This document shows, piece by piece, positions 51,080 through 60,779 of a stretch of DNA of 64,000 nucleotides; within the stretch, counting starts at the first letter, position 1; each line of letters opens with the position of its first letter. The notes below the pieces were generated by a model. The model had not been told where the DNA came from. It was given only the letters and a program-made list of their open reading frames with translations, and did no database searches. A program made the position numbers and the translations under genes. Source of the DNA: CAG-791 sp963605745 (GTDB lineage: Bacteria; Bacillota; Clostridia; Lachnospirales; Lachnospiraceae); NCBI GenBank assembly GCA_963605745.1, contig CAVCWT010000011.1:1-64000 (forward strand). The letters are read 5' to 3'.

Positions 51080-52921
51080 ATGCAGCGGCGTAAATATTTC
51101 TTACGGAGATTCCGGCAGTACCTCCTCATGGTTCTGCTGCCGGTTCTGCTGGTGATTGTGATCTCGTTCCTGCTGTCCGTATTCCAGGTGACAGAAAGTC
51201 AGAACCGATCGGGAAGAGAGCAGGTGGATTCTGTGAATACTGACCTGGACCTGTCCCTGAGCAATATCTCCCAGCAGAATGTCCAGTTTGCCAACAATCC
51301 CTACATGATATTATCCATGAAGCGGATTCTGGAAAAAGGTGATTATCTGACCTATGCAGATTCCATCAACATCCGCAGCATCAATGCATCCTTAAAGAGC
51401 ACCATAACAACCTATCCGTTTGTGCGCAGCATCGTGTTATATCTGGATGGATACCAGAATTACTATACCTCCAGTGGCCGGATTCTGAGAGTCTTTGGCC
51501 AGGAAGAATGGTACGAGGCCTATCAGAGCATGGGAGAGCAGACAATTAAGATCTGCGCAGTTGGAGGGGAGCGGTCGGCTGACGAAAAGCCGCGGCGGCT
51601 GATCGTTCTGCAAAAGCTTCCCTTTTTTGACGGCGTGGTGGCCATGACGATCGACATTGCGGAATACAGAACGCTCCTGACCAGTGCCGTGCATCGGACG
51701 GGGGGAATCGTTGTTTTCCTCAACATGAATAACGAAGAGCTCTTCCGCTGGGGGGACGGAGACGATGGTGTGGAACTGAAGGCAGAAGATCTGCCGGGCG
51801 CAGATAAGGATGGCTGCTGGCAGAGGGTAGACGGGCATTGGTATCTGGTTCACCAAAGTGACAATGAGAATTTTCAGATCCGGGTGCTTTCTCTGATTCC
51901 GGCAGGCACGGTTGTGAAAAGTGCGATGACCTATCTGCCGTCATGGATTCTCATGATCGCAGCAGGAGCTGCGGCGGCGCTTTTGGCAACCTATGTGACG
52001 ACGATGCGTAATTTCAGCCATATTGGCCACATTATTTCTGTATTAGGAGAAGCGGAGAAGGGCAATTATGCAGAGGATGGGATGGTGCATGTCGAGAACG
52101 GGCTGCCGGTAACATCCTCGCTGCAGGCAGCTGAGCGGAACGAGAATCCAGGCAGTGAGGACTCCCCGGGGCAAGGAGATGAATACGATGTGATACTGAA
52201 CAACATCATTCGCCTCCATCTTGAAACAGAGCGCCTCAGCAAAGAGCTGAAGCAAAAACAGCACATGCAGGAGCTGGCCTCCCTGAGTGCACTGCAGGCA
52301 CAGATCAATCCGCACTTTATGTTCAACACGCTGCAGATGATCCAGTTCAAGGCAAAGGGAGGAGAGAATCCGGCGGATGTCGTTCGTATGACCTCCTATC
52401 TTTCGGATATTCTGAAATATGCACTTTCGGATCCGTTGGAGCCCATCACGCTCCGGGAGGAGATCAGCTATCTGAAAAAATATGTGGCCATTCAGCATAT
52501 GCGTTTCGGCGAGCAGTTCATTATGTACTATGAGGTCGATGAGGAACTGGAAGAGATTCCGGTATTCCGATTGATGCTGCAGCCAATCATTGAGAACAGC
52601 ATCCTGCATGGAATTCGCGACAAAGGGCAGAAGGGTTATATCAAGCTGACAGTCTGCCGCCGCAAGGGCGGGATTCGATTCCGGGTATTCGACACCGGAG
52701 CCGGAATGAGCAGGGAACGACTGTTGCGTCTGCGAGAGGAAATCGGCGTATTTAATGTACACAACATCGGACTTTCCAATGTAAACAATCGGCTGAAGCT
52801 GTACTTTGGAGAGACGGCAGGACTGCGAATTCGCAGTGTGGAGGGACGAGGTACGATCGTGGAATTCCATCTTAGCCAAGGAGCTGTCAACAAGGAGGCA
52901 GGGCAGAATTCTATCCGGTAG
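51080..52921 (+). CDS. YesM-type sensor histidine kinase
   Basis: 613 residues. A first membrane helix lies near 12-35 and a second near 285-305, enclosing an extracellular sensor of about 250 residues. A cytosolic His_kinase domain holds H412 in LQAQINPHFMFNTLQMIQF and an ATPase domain with MLQPIIENSILHG and VFDTGAGMS. It pairs with the preceding regulator. Ligands of this family are usually oligosaccharides or a binding protein-sugar complex; which one is not visible here. A terminator follows. Confidence 0.92.
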   Translation: MQRRKYFLRRFRQYLLMVLLPVLLVIVISFLLSVFQVTESQNRSGREQVDSVNTDLDLSLSNISQQNVQFANNPYMILSMKRILEKGDYLTYADSINIRSINASLKSTITTYPFVRSIVLYLDGYQNYYTSSGRILRVFGQEEWYEAYQSMGEQTIKICAVGGERSADEKPRRLIVLQKLPFFDGVVAMTIDIAEYRTLLTSAVHRTGGIVVFLNMNNEELFRWGDGDDGVELKAEDLPGADKDGCWQRVDGHWYLVHQSDNENFQIRVLSLIPAGTVVKSAMTYLPSWILMIAAGAAAALLATYVTTMRNFSHIGHIISVLGEAEKGNYAEDGMVHVENGLPVTSSLQAAERNENPGSEDSPGQGDEYDVILNNIIRLHLETERLSKELKQKQHMQELASLSALQAQINPHFMFNTLQMIQFKAKGGENPADVVRMTSYLSDILKYALSDPLEPITLREEISYLKKYVAIQHMRFGEQFIMYYEVDEELEEIPVFRLMLQPIIENSILHGIRDKGQKGYIKLTVCRRKGGIRFRVFDTGAGMSRERLLRLREEIGVFNVHNIGLSNVNNRLKLYFGETAGLRIRSVEGRGTIVEFHLSQGAVNKEAGQNSIR

Positions 52922-53027
52922 GTCGATCGTCTGGATTATGAATGTATGCTTTCAAAAAAAGCGCAACCTTTTCCAAAAAACGGCAACCACAGGCAGAAAT
53001 GTTCAGAAGAAAAGTGACCAAATGGAA

Positions 53028-53059
53028 AAAAATCCCCTCATGAAAATGGGGGGATTTTT
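53028..53059 (+). terminator. Rho-independent terminator
   Basis: AAAAATCCCC (53028-53037) pairs with GGGGATTTTT (53050-53059) and ends in T residues. It separates the regulator pair from the transporter genes, so the latter need their own promoter in 53060-53160. I see no clear -35/-10 there, which fits activator dependence. Confidence 0.85.
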
Positions 53060-53172
53060 GTCATAATAAAAGCTGTCGAACAACAACGATCCACGGGACG
53101 AATGCAGGACCGTTTACGGAGTCCATCCGTATGTGTCAGGCACAGAAACGGGATCACAAAGGAGGGTTTAAC

Positions 53173-54555
53173 ATGAAAAAGAGAACTATTTCTGTTCTTC
53201 TGACCGCCGCAATGGCAGCCAGCATTCTGGCAGGGTGTGGTAGCTCTTCATCCACAGAGACCGCTTCCAGCGATGCAGCAGCAAGCACGGAAGAGAGTGC
53301 TGCGGCAGAAGAGAGCACCGATGCAGCAGAGAGCACGGAAGCAGCTGCAGACGGCGAGAGCGTAACACTGCGCTTTGCATGGTGGGGCGGCGACGAGAGA
53401 AATGCTGCAACACAGGAGGTCATTGATCAGTTTGAGGAGCTTCACCCCGGTGTAACGATCGAGGCAGAGCCCGGCTCCAGTGACGGCTATCATGACAAGC
53501 TGGCAACACAGCTCGCATCCGGAACCGCTGCAGACATCGTACAGATTGATCCTGAGACAATGCCTACCTTTGTAGAGGCCGGTGATTATTTTGTAGATCT
53601 GAACACAACCAGCATCGATATGTCTACCTTCAGCGCAGACTACATCGGACTGCAGATCAACGGCAACTATGACGGCAAACAGCTGGGACTTCCTACCGGT
53701 ATTGCAGGTCCTGCAATTCTGGTGAACAAGACACTGGCAGATCAGTACGGCGTTGATCTTACCAAGGAAGACATTACCTGGGAAGATTGGATTGAGGCTG
53801 GAAAGGCTGTTCAGGAGCAGGCTTCCGATACCTATCTGTTCTGTGCGAATAAGGAGTACATTGTAAACCTGTTCGTATTCCCGCTGGCAAAACAGTACGG
53901 CGGAGCACTCTTTGATGCAGACGGAAAGCTGGCTGTTACCGAAGACACTCTGACGAAGGTATTCACCTATGTAAAAGAGCTGTATGACAACAACGTGGTA
54001 GCACCTGCTTCCTATCAGGCTTCCTACGTAGGCGATGACATTCAGGCAGATGCAAACTGGATTGCAGGCAAATACGTTGCAGCTCCTTGCTACATCTCTA
54101 CGATGGACGTTATGGTAGCAGCAAATTCTGAGGCAGAGTATGTTGCAGGAACGCTTCCGGTTATTACCGATGCGGCAGACGGCGGCTTTGCTTCCAACAC
54201 TCCTCAGCTGCTCTCGATTACCAACACCTGCGCAAATGTTGATGTAGCAGCAGAGTTCCTTGATTATTTCTACAACAACTCCACGGCACAGGAGACTCTG
54301 GGCGCAACCAGATCCGTACCTCCGACTGAGAATGCAAGAGCCATCTGCGAAGAGAACGGCAAGCTGACCGAGGTTGTATCCACTGCTGCAAATATCGCAA
54401 TGACTGTTGGCGGAACACCGAACGACAAGGTTTCCTCCTCTGCAGAGGCTAAGACCATTCTGTACGATGCTGTCGAGGCAATCGGCTATGGACAGATGAC
54501 ACCTGAGGAAGCGGCAGCAACTGTCGTAGACGAGTTCGCAGGTCTGGAAAAGTAA
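53173..54555 (+). CDS. Sugar ABC transporter substrate-binding lipoprotein, copy 1 of a related pair
   Basis: 460 residues from ATG 53173 (AAAGGAGGG). The lipobox LAGC is at 19-22, then a S/A/E/T-rich linker. The binding fold begins SVTLRFAWWGGDERNAATQEVIDQFEELHPGVTIEAEPGSSDGYHDKLATQLASGTAADIVQID. The same opening is found, residue by residue, in the protein at 59363. Codon usage is strongly biased, which suggests high expression. It works with the permeases at 54718 and 55729. Confidence 0.92.
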   Translation: MKKRTISVLLTAAMAASILAGCGSSSSTETASSDAAASTEESAAAEESTDAAESTEAAADGESVTLRFAWWGGDERNAATQEVIDQFEELHPGVTIEAEPGSSDGYHDKLATQLASGTAADIVQIDPETMPTFVEAGDYFVDLNTTSIDMSTFSADYIGLQINGNYDGKQLGLPTGIAGPAILVNKTLADQYGVDLTKEDITWEDWIEAGKAVQEQASDTYLFCANKEYIVNLFVFPLAKQYGGALFDADGKLAVTEDTLTKVFTYVKELYDNNVVAPASYQASYVGDDIQADANWIAGKYVAAPCYISTMDVMVAANSEAEYVAGTLPVITDAADGGFASNTPQLLSITNTCANVDVAAEFLDYFYNNSTAQETLGATRSVPPTENARAICEENGKLTEVVSTAANIAMTVGGTPNDKVSSSAEAKTILYDAVEAIGYGQMTPEEAAATVVDEFAGLEK

Positions 54556-54594
54556 TCTGCAATTCACCGTTTCACGCGCATTCGGCGTGTGGCC

Positions 54595-54695
54595 GTCCGC
54601 GGGAGCACCCAATTCATGTTGAAATTGACAGGTGCCAAACGGATATAAGAGAAGTAAGCAAAATGGATTCCCTGGCGCTTTTGCGCCGGGGAATC
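54595..54695 (+). repeat. REP-like half copy followed by an intercistronic hairpin
   Basis: 54595-54636 (GTCCGCGGGAGCACCCAATT then CATGTTGAAATTGACAGGTG) belongs with 36851-36887. At 54666-54695, GATTCCC.GGCGC pairs with GCGCC.GGGAATC around a TTTT loop; this lies just before the permease ribosome site and mirrors the stem-loop after the MalE-like gene at 15350. Confidence 0.7.
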
Positions 54696-54717
54696 TTAGA
54701 AAAGAGGGAGGACATTT

Positions 54718-55641
54718 ATGGCAAGCATGGCAAAAGCAGATACAAAGCCAGCTGTGCGAAAGGCACGCTATTCCAAAAGAGACTGCAAGGGACTGCTGTA
54801 TCTGATCCCGTGGCTGGTTGGCTTTGCAGTATTGCAGCTCTATCCCTTTATCATGTCCTTTATTTATTCCTTCAACGATTACACCGTTGGCGGCAAGATG
54901 AATTTTGTGGGACTGGCCAATTACACGGAGCTGTTAACACATGACAGAGATTTCTGGAAGGCCCTGAAGGTGACGATTCTGTTCGCACTGTATACGGTTC
55001 CCGGAAAGGTAATTCTGGCTCTTTTAGTTGCCATGTTCCTGAATCGCAACATCAAGGGCATCAATTTGATCCGGACACTGTACTACATTCCGTCTCTGTT
55101 CGGCGGATCGGTTGCCATCGCTTTGCTGTGGAGACTGATGTTCATGGAAAACGGTGTGTTCAATAACATGCTGACAATGCTGGGACTTCCGAATGTTTCC
55201 TTCCTGGGAGATGTCAAACTGGCACTTCCTACTATATGTATGCTGGAGGTCTGGCAGTTCGGATCCTCCATGGTCATGCTCCTTGCAGCGTTAAAGAATG
55301 TACCGAAGGAGCTCTATGAAGCAGCTGAGATCGACGGCGGCGGCAAGCTGGCCAAGTTCTGGCACATCACCCTGCCCCAGATTTCACCGGTATTATTCTT
55401 CTCCATCCTGAACCAGACCATTCAGGAGCTTCAGAACTTTACATCACCTTATACGATTACCGGCGGCGGCCCGCTAAAGTCTACCAATGTACTGGGCATC
55501 ATGCTGTACAAGGAAGGCTTCGGTTATTTCAAGATGGGCTATGCAAGTGCCATTTCCTGGATCGAGTTTGCGATCATTCTGATATTCACCTTATTCCTGT
55601 TCGGTACATCCAGATTCTGGGTGCACTATGCGGATGAATAA
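54718..55641 (+). CDS. Sugar ABC transporter permease (MalF/UgpA-like)
   Basis: 307 residues, six membrane segments after a basic N-terminal tail (KARYSKRDCKGLLYLIPWLVGFAVLQLYPFIMSFIYSF). The EAA loop is LYEAAEIDGGGKLAKFWHITLPQISP. GGGAGG precedes the ATG. It forms the channel with the next gene, 87 bases downstream. There is no ATPase in the locus. Confidence 0.92.
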   Translation: MASMAKADTKPAVRKARYSKRDCKGLLYLIPWLVGFAVLQLYPFIMSFIYSFNDYTVGGKMNFVGLANYTELLTHDRDFWKALKVTILFALYTVPGKVILALLVAMFLNRNIKGINLIRTLYYIPSLFGGSVAIALLWRLMFMENGVFNNMLTMLGLPNVSFLGDVKLALPTICMLEVWQFGSSMVMLLAALKNVPKELYEAAEIDGGGKLAKFWHITLPQISPVLFFSILNQTIQELQNFTSPYTITGGGPLKSTNVLGIMLYKEGFGYFKMGYASAISWIEFAIILIFTLFLFGTSRFWVHYADE

Positions 55642-55728
55642 GCGGTTAGAACGAGGAAAGAGATATCGGCATTCGATTCTGATATAGAATGCGCAGACAG
55701 ATCACTGCAAGCTCGCAGGAGGAAAGCA

Positions 55729-56604
55729 ATGGCTAAATTACTCACCAAAAAGAAAACATCAGATGAGGACATCAAACAGAAGGCAAGTGTTCTGGATTAT
55801 GTCGTCATCGTGATCATAGGAATCATTCTGCTGTATCCCCTTGTCTGGATGTTCTTTGCAACCTTCAAGGACAACAGCGAAATCTTTGGCTCTGTCAGCC
55901 TTCTGCCGAAGGTCTGGCATCCGGAAAACTACATTGATGGCTGGAAGGGGAGCGCGGGCTACACCTACACGACCTTCTTTATCAACACCTTCGTCATGGT
56001 GGTGCCGACAACGCTTTTGACACTGGCCTCATCGACTCTGGTTGCCTACGGCTTTGCCAGATTCAATGTCCCTCATAAAAAGCTGCTGTTTACATTGCTG
56101 CTGGCCATGATGATGCTGCCGAATACGGTTGTCATCATTCCCAGATATCTTCTGTACAACAAATTCCACTGGGTGGACAGCTACATGCCCTTTTATGCAC
56201 CGGCACTGCTGTGCTGCAACTCATTCTTCCCTTACATGCTGATTCAGTTCCTGCGCGGCATCCCGAGAGATCTGGACGAATCGGCCTATATTGATGGGTG
56301 CAGCACCTGGACGACATTGACAAAGATCATTCTGCCGCTTATGAAGCCGTCGCTTTTCTCTGCGGGTCTGTTCCAGTTCCTGTGGACCTACAATGACTAC
56401 TTTAACTCACTGATCTTTATCAACTCGGTGAAGAAGTATCCGATTTCACTGGCAGTTCGTCTGTCACTGGACTCCGAGTCCGTTGTACAGTGGGGCAAGG
56501 TTATGGCGATGGCCTTTGTTGCAGTCGTTCCGTTGATGATTCTGTTCTTTGCAGCACAAAAGTATTTCGTTGAAGGAATCGCAACCAGCGGTATGAAGAA
56601 CTAA
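55729..56604 (+). CDS. Sugar ABC transporter permease (MalG/UgpE-like)
   Basis: 291 residues. The EAA loop is LDESAYIDGCSTWTTLTKIILPLMKP, and the C-terminus YFVEGIATSGMKN is typical. AGGAGG precedes the ATG. A terminator follows at 56741, so the operon is binding protein, permease, permease. Confidence 0.92.
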   Translation: MAKLLTKKKTSDEDIKQKASVLDYVVIVIIGIILLYPLVWMFFATFKDNSEIFGSVSLLPKVWHPENYIDGWKGSAGYTYTTFFINTFVMVVPTTLLTLASSTLVAYGFARFNVPHKKLLFTLLLAMMMLPNTVVIIPRYLLYNKFHWVDSYMPFYAPALLCCNSFFPYMLIQFLRGIPRDLDESAYIDGCSTWTTLTKIILPLMKPSLFSAGLFQFLWTYNDYFNSLIFINSVKKYPISLAVRLSLDSESVVQWGKVMAMAFVAVVPLMILFFAAQKYFVEGIATSGMKN

Positions 56605-56740
56605 ATCTGTCAGGGACTACTTAATACAGGGTAACCGTTCGGCACTCTCAGAGATTCGTCCACACCAAGTGGGCAACATGACAGAATAACGCCGAACAGA
56701 TACCATATAGACATCATGGTATGACATAACCGGAAACGGC

Positions 56741-56784
56741 AAAAAACACGTGCCCCTGCCAAATTCGCGGGTACGTGTTTTTTT
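56741..56784 (+). terminator. Rho-independent terminator
   Basis: AAAAAACACGTGCCC (56741-56755) pairs with GGGTACGTGTTTTTT, and the T-run continues to 56784. It ends the transporter operon. Confidence 0.85.
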
Positions 56785-56792
56785 GATTATCG

Positions 56793-56972
56793 TTCAGCAC
56801 ATGACCATTTCAACATGAATCGGCCGCTATGCGGACAGATTCATGATTGAAATGGTCATGCGGACAAGGCCCGAAGGGCCTCTGGCCGGCCACATCGAGG
56901 TTTTCCGAAGGAAAAACTCGATGTGGTGCTGAACATGAATCGGCCGCTATGCGGACAGATTCATGTTGAAAT
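56793..56972 (+). repeat. Composite REP-like element, locus B
   Basis: Two identical 32-base palindromes (56814-56845 and 56934-56965; arms CATGAATC/GATTCATG, core GCCGCTATGCGG) lie around the hairpin CACATCGAG...CTCGATGTG (56891-56925) with TTTTCC/GGAAAA at its top. The first palindrome is enclosed by perfect 13-base arms (56801-56813 with 56847-56859). TTCAGCAC (56793-56800) pairs with GTGCTGAA (56926-56933). It is the same design as locus A at 41069-41258. The 423-base gap at 56605-57027 holds this element and the terminator and no gene. Confidence 0.8.
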
Positions 56973-57027
56973 TAGTAGATTCTGATAATGGATACCCTGA
57001 ATGGTTGGGGAGAAAATGAGGAGCAGT

Positions 57028-59184
57028 ATGGCTACGTTTTATTGCAATGGGAAAAGAATTGAAATTCAGCTGGAATATCTGAAAAAGGGATTCTGGATTC
57101 CGGCCGAGAATCCGTGCTCTGTAGAAGAGGATGAAATTACAATTCATCTCGAATTGACACCGGGGGGAGAAAATTATGTGTCCTATTCTCTTTCTGTGAA
57201 TTCGAAGGAGCCAACACAGGTTCGGCTGGCAGTCTCTCCGGAGAATGCAGAAGAGTTCTATCATGTGATTCCCTGCTGCATCTATGGAGACAATAATGCC
57301 AAAGAGGTGCATGCCGGGGAATTCCCGCTCCTTTGTGAGGATCCGAACAAGGAGGATGTGTTCCGCTCGCCCAGATGGGAGTTCCGCGCGGATCGTGCAG
57401 CTATGCCTCTGTCCGCTGTGTGCACAGAAGAGGGGGTTCTGGCTGTGACGGTCGAGCCGTATTCGGAGGCAGAGAAGGTGGTTTATGAGACCGGAAAGCT
57501 CGCTGGTTTGTCTGCGCAGCAGGAAGAGAAGACAGCTGCAGAGCCTCCCAGATTCCTGCATAACGGGCTGTTCGCAAAGCTTCCTGGATATTGCGGCATC
57601 AGTCTTGGATATACGAACGATCCCATTTCCTTTATTAATAAGAGAAAGCCGGGAGCTGCAACGAGAGAACTTGCCTGCAGAGCCGCTGCAGCGGGACGAA
57701 TTTATTATGTGAAGGCAGAGCCCATCCCGGCAGATGGAACGTGCTCTGCAGGAAAAGCGGCCGGCCGTGCCGCAGAGCCGGGGAGTTCTCCGCGTCTTGC
57801 GCTTCATCAGATTATCCGTCAGGAATATGCGCTGCGACACAAAAGGCCGGAATATCACAAGAGCTTTCGGGAGGCCGTGGAAGGCTGCATGGAGAGCCTC
57901 CTGACTATTAGCTGGGATCCTTCAACGCAGGAATACACCAACTGCAACTGCCTGCCGCCGGAAAACCCGGTGCTCCATCCCTGGAGAAATGTAAAGGAGA
58001 TCGGCTGGACAGGCGGCGGAGTCCTTGCCTACCCGTTAGTCCTTGGAGAGAAGATCCTGGGAGATCAGAGACGGAAGGAAACCGGCGCCAGAAGCGGCAT
58101 GGAGATGTTCGATCAGATCGCCGGCGCCTATAACGAGGCCTCCGGCTTGTTGTATGATCTGACCTCACCAATTGATACCGATACGGTTGTGGATAAACAT
58201 AACGAATCCTCCGGTCTTGCGAGTGTGGATGTCCGGGCAGCAGGAGAAAGGGCGAGACATGTCAATGGCTGGTGGTCGCAATTTGGTCTGGCAAAGGATG
58301 TTCATTGCTCCTATACCGTTGGCAGCGCGGTTCATTACATGCTCAAGACGATGGATTATCTGACGGCGAAGGGAGAAGCCTATCCGGAGCAGTGGATGGA
58401 AAGTGCACGCAGAACAATGGATACGGTGATTGAGCTGCAGAGAGAGGACGGAGCCTTTGGATACACCTACAATGTGGATCGTAAGGCTGTGGCAGACTGG
58501 AACGGCTTTGCCGGATGCTGGTTTGTTCCGTGCGCAGCCTATCTGTATCATCTGACCGGTGAGGAGAGGTATCTCGCCGCAGCCGATAAGGGACTGTCCT
58601 ATTATCAGCAGTTCGTTGTGAGCCTTAGCTGCAACGGAACGCCGATGGATACCTGGAAGTCACCGGATGAGGAGGGCAATCTAGCCTTCATCCGCGGGGC
58701 AAGACTCCTGCATGAATACACCGGAGAGGATCAATTTTTGACGGCCCTTCGGCAGGGAGCCGACTATGAATTCCTCTGGCGCTACGGCTATCAGACCCGG
58801 CCGGAGAATGTTCCGCTCCTGAAGGGCTGGAATGCCTGCGGCGGCAGCATCACGTCCGTGTCCAATCCGCACATTCATCCGATGGGAATGATTGTAGACA
58901 GTGATCTGTACTACCTTGGACGCGTAACAGGGGATTCCTATTACACAGATCGCGCATTGGATGGAACCGCCTGGATCATGCAGACGTTAGAGCTGTATCC
59001 GGAGGAAACCGGGTACGGTCGGTACGGCGTTCTGTCAGAGAGATGGTGCCCCTCCGATGGGCTTGTGATCCAGAAGGATTCCAACGGCGATAGCTACAGC
59101 TCCTGGTTTTCTTATAACCTCTGGGCCGGCGCGGCCGCATTTGAGGAGGTGTGTGAGAGGTATCTGGAGGAAGAGAAGGTGTAA
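57028..59184 (+). CDS. Unassigned glycosidase-like protein, probable (alpha/alpha)6 barrel
   Basis: 718 residues from ATG 57028 (GAGGAG upstream; ATG 57016 and 57001 are alternatives). No signal peptide. Residues 1-200 look beta-rich. From about 285 on, repeated helical hairpins with aromatic and acidic turns appear (EIGWTGGGVLAYPLVLGEKIL; HNESSGLASVDVRAAGERARHVNGWWSQFGLAKDVHCSYTVG; RTMDTVIELQREDGAFGYTYN; FIRGARLLHEYTGEDQFLTALRQGADYEFLWRYGY), as in six-hairpin glycosidases and related enzymes. Its place between two sugar-binding-protein units of a rhamnosidase/GH43 locus fits a cytosolic glycan-degrading role. I cannot assign a numbered GH family. Confidence 0.65.
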   Translation: MATFYCNGKRIEIQLEYLKKGFWIPAENPCSVEEDEITIHLELTPGGENYVSYSLSVNSKEPTQVRLAVSPENAEEFYHVIPCCIYGDNNAKEVHAGEFPLLCEDPNKEDVFRSPRWEFRADRAAMPLSAVCTEEGVLAVTVEPYSEAEKVVYETGKLAGLSAQQEEKTAAEPPRFLHNGLFAKLPGYCGISLGYTNDPISFINKRKPGAATRELACRAAAAGRIYYVKAEPIPADGTCSAGKAAGRAAEPGSSPRLALHQIIRQEYALRHKRPEYHKSFREAVEGCMESLLTISWDPSTQEYTNCNCLPPENPVLHPWRNVKEIGWTGGGVLAYPLVLGEKILGDQRRKETGARSGMEMFDQIAGAYNEASGLLYDLTSPIDTDTVVDKHNESSGLASVDVRAAGERARHVNGWWSQFGLAKDVHCSYTVGSAVHYMLKTMDYLTAKGEAYPEQWMESARRTMDTVIELQREDGAFGYTYNVDRKAVADWNGFAGCWFVPCAAYLYHLTGEERYLAAADKGLSYYQQFVVSLSCNGTPMDTWKSPDEEGNLAFIRGARLLHEYTGEDQFLTALRQGADYEFLWRYGYQTRPENVPLLKGWNACGGSITSVSNPHIHPMGMIVDSDLYYLGRVTGDSYYTDRALDGTAWIMQTLELYPEETGYGRYGVLSERWCPSDGLVIQKDSNGDSYSSWFSYNLWAGAAAFEEVCERYLEEEKV

Positions 59185-59362
59185 AGAAGAAATGGCACAT
59201 TTTTTGTCATTCGTCACAAAAAAAGTGGCCGAATAATTAAAATGGTAGAAAGATGCGGAAATATCGCAAGGGAGCCCTCTCCAGAATAGAAGAGAAAGAA
59301 ATATAGAATAAAGCCATGAAGCAACTGGCTAGGTTGATGCGGCACAGCATCAGGAGGTGGGT

Positions 59363-60733
59363 ATGAAAAAGAAACTAATGGCAGGGATTCTGGCAGCCAG
59401 CATGTTGTTTTCACTGGCAGGGTGCGGCAGTACAGCAGGAACGGATGCACCGTCGTCAAATGATTCGGCAACTGCGGAATCTGAAAGTGCAGATGCATCT
59501 GCAGAAACGGCAGATGATGGAGAACAGATTACGCTGCGCTTTGCATGGTGGGGCGGCGATGAACGTGCCAACGCTACGATTGAGGTAATCAATCAGTTCA
59601 TGGAAGCCAATCCGAATATCAAGATTGAGGCAGAGTACGGCAGCTCCGATGGATACTCTGACAAGTTGGCAACGCAGCTGGCCTCCGGTACGGCGGCAGA
59701 TATTGTACAGGTAGATCCTTCGGTGTTCCCAACCTTTGTTGACAATGGAGATTATTTCCTGGATTACAATGAGTACAGTTTTGATTTTTCGAATTTTGAA
59801 GACAATTACCTGCATCAGAGAGTGAATGGTTATTTTGATGGCAAACAGTACGGAATTCCGACTGGCATTGCTGGAGGAGATCTGCTGGTCAATCAGGATT
59901 TAGCTGACAAATTCGAAATCGACTTTTCACAGCCGTACACCTATGACCAGCTCCTGGAGTGGGGACAGAAGGTACATGAAGAGGATCCCGAGGTGTATCT
60001 GATCTGTGCGAACAAAGAGTTCGTTACCAACATGGTCTTTATGAATATGATCAAGCAGAAGACTGGTGTACAGATTTTTGACGAGGAAGGTCTGACAATC
60101 AACATTACAGAGGAAGATATTCAGTTCTGCATGGATTACATTGAGAAGCTGTATGAGTATAACGTAGTTCAGCCGGCTTCTTATTCTGCAGCATACAGCA
60201 GTGACAATCTTCCTGAAGATCCGAACTGGATTGCTGGAAAATACGTGGCAGCATTTACACACATTTCTACGCTGAGTGTATTTACAGCAGCAAATCCGGA
60301 TGCCAACTGGTCAATCGGACAGGTTCCTGTTATCGAGGGGGCCCTGTCAGATTCCTGGAACTTGAACTGCCCACAGGTGCTGGCTGTAACTTCAACCTGT
60401 GAACATCCTGAGGCGGCAATGAAATTCCTGGATTATTTCTTTAATGATGATACTGCAGAGGCAACACTTGCCTGCGTTCGCAGCGTTCCACCGACTAGTA
60501 AGGCTCAGCAGATTTGTGTAGACAACGGCACACTGGATGAACTGATGATGGAAGCTGCAACGGTCAGCAGCAAGTTGAGAGGAATGACGGATGATAAGTA
60601 TTCTACATCCTCTGAGGCAAAGCAGATCCTTTTCGATGCAGTAGAGGCATTGGCATACGGAACAACAGATTCTGCAACGATCTCTGCAGATGTGTATGAT
60701 GAGCTGAGTTCTTATATCAGCGCACAGCAGTAA
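59363..60733 (+). CDS. Sugar ABC transporter substrate-binding lipoprotein, copy 2 of a related pair
   Basis: 456 residues from ATG 59363 (CAGGAGGT; GTG 59357 is less likely). The lipobox LAGC is at 18-21. The opening of the binding fold, TLRFAWWGGDERANATIEVINQFMEANPNIKIEAEYGSSDGYSDKLATQLASGTAADIVQVD, closely matches the protein at 53173, as do GIAGGDLLVNQDLAD and CANKEFVTNMVF further on. The two are clearly paralogues. No permease lies directly beside it; it may share the channel at 54718-56604 or use genes beyond the window. Confidence 0.92.
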   Translation: MKKKLMAGILAASMLFSLAGCGSTAGTDAPSSNDSATAESESADASAETADDGEQITLRFAWWGGDERANATIEVINQFMEANPNIKIEAEYGSSDGYSDKLATQLASGTAADIVQVDPSVFPTFVDNGDYFLDYNEYSFDFSNFEDNYLHQRVNGYFDGKQYGIPTGIAGGDLLVNQDLADKFEIDFSQPYTYDQLLEWGQKVHEEDPEVYLICANKEFVTNMVFMNMIKQKTGVQIFDEEGLTINITEEDIQFCMDYIEKLYEYNVVQPASYSAAYSSDNLPEDPNWIAGKYVAAFTHISTLSVFTAANPDANWSIGQVPVIEGALSDSWNLNCPQVLAVTSTCEHPEAAMKFLDYFFNDDTAEATLACVRSVPPTSKAQQICVDNGTLDELMMEAATVSSKLRGMTDDKYSTSSEAKQILFDAVEALAYGTTDSATISADVYDELSSYISAQQ

Positions 60734-60779
60734 TAAAGGCAGTCTCAAAAACTCCTAAATGAAGTGTTCGACATAGTAA

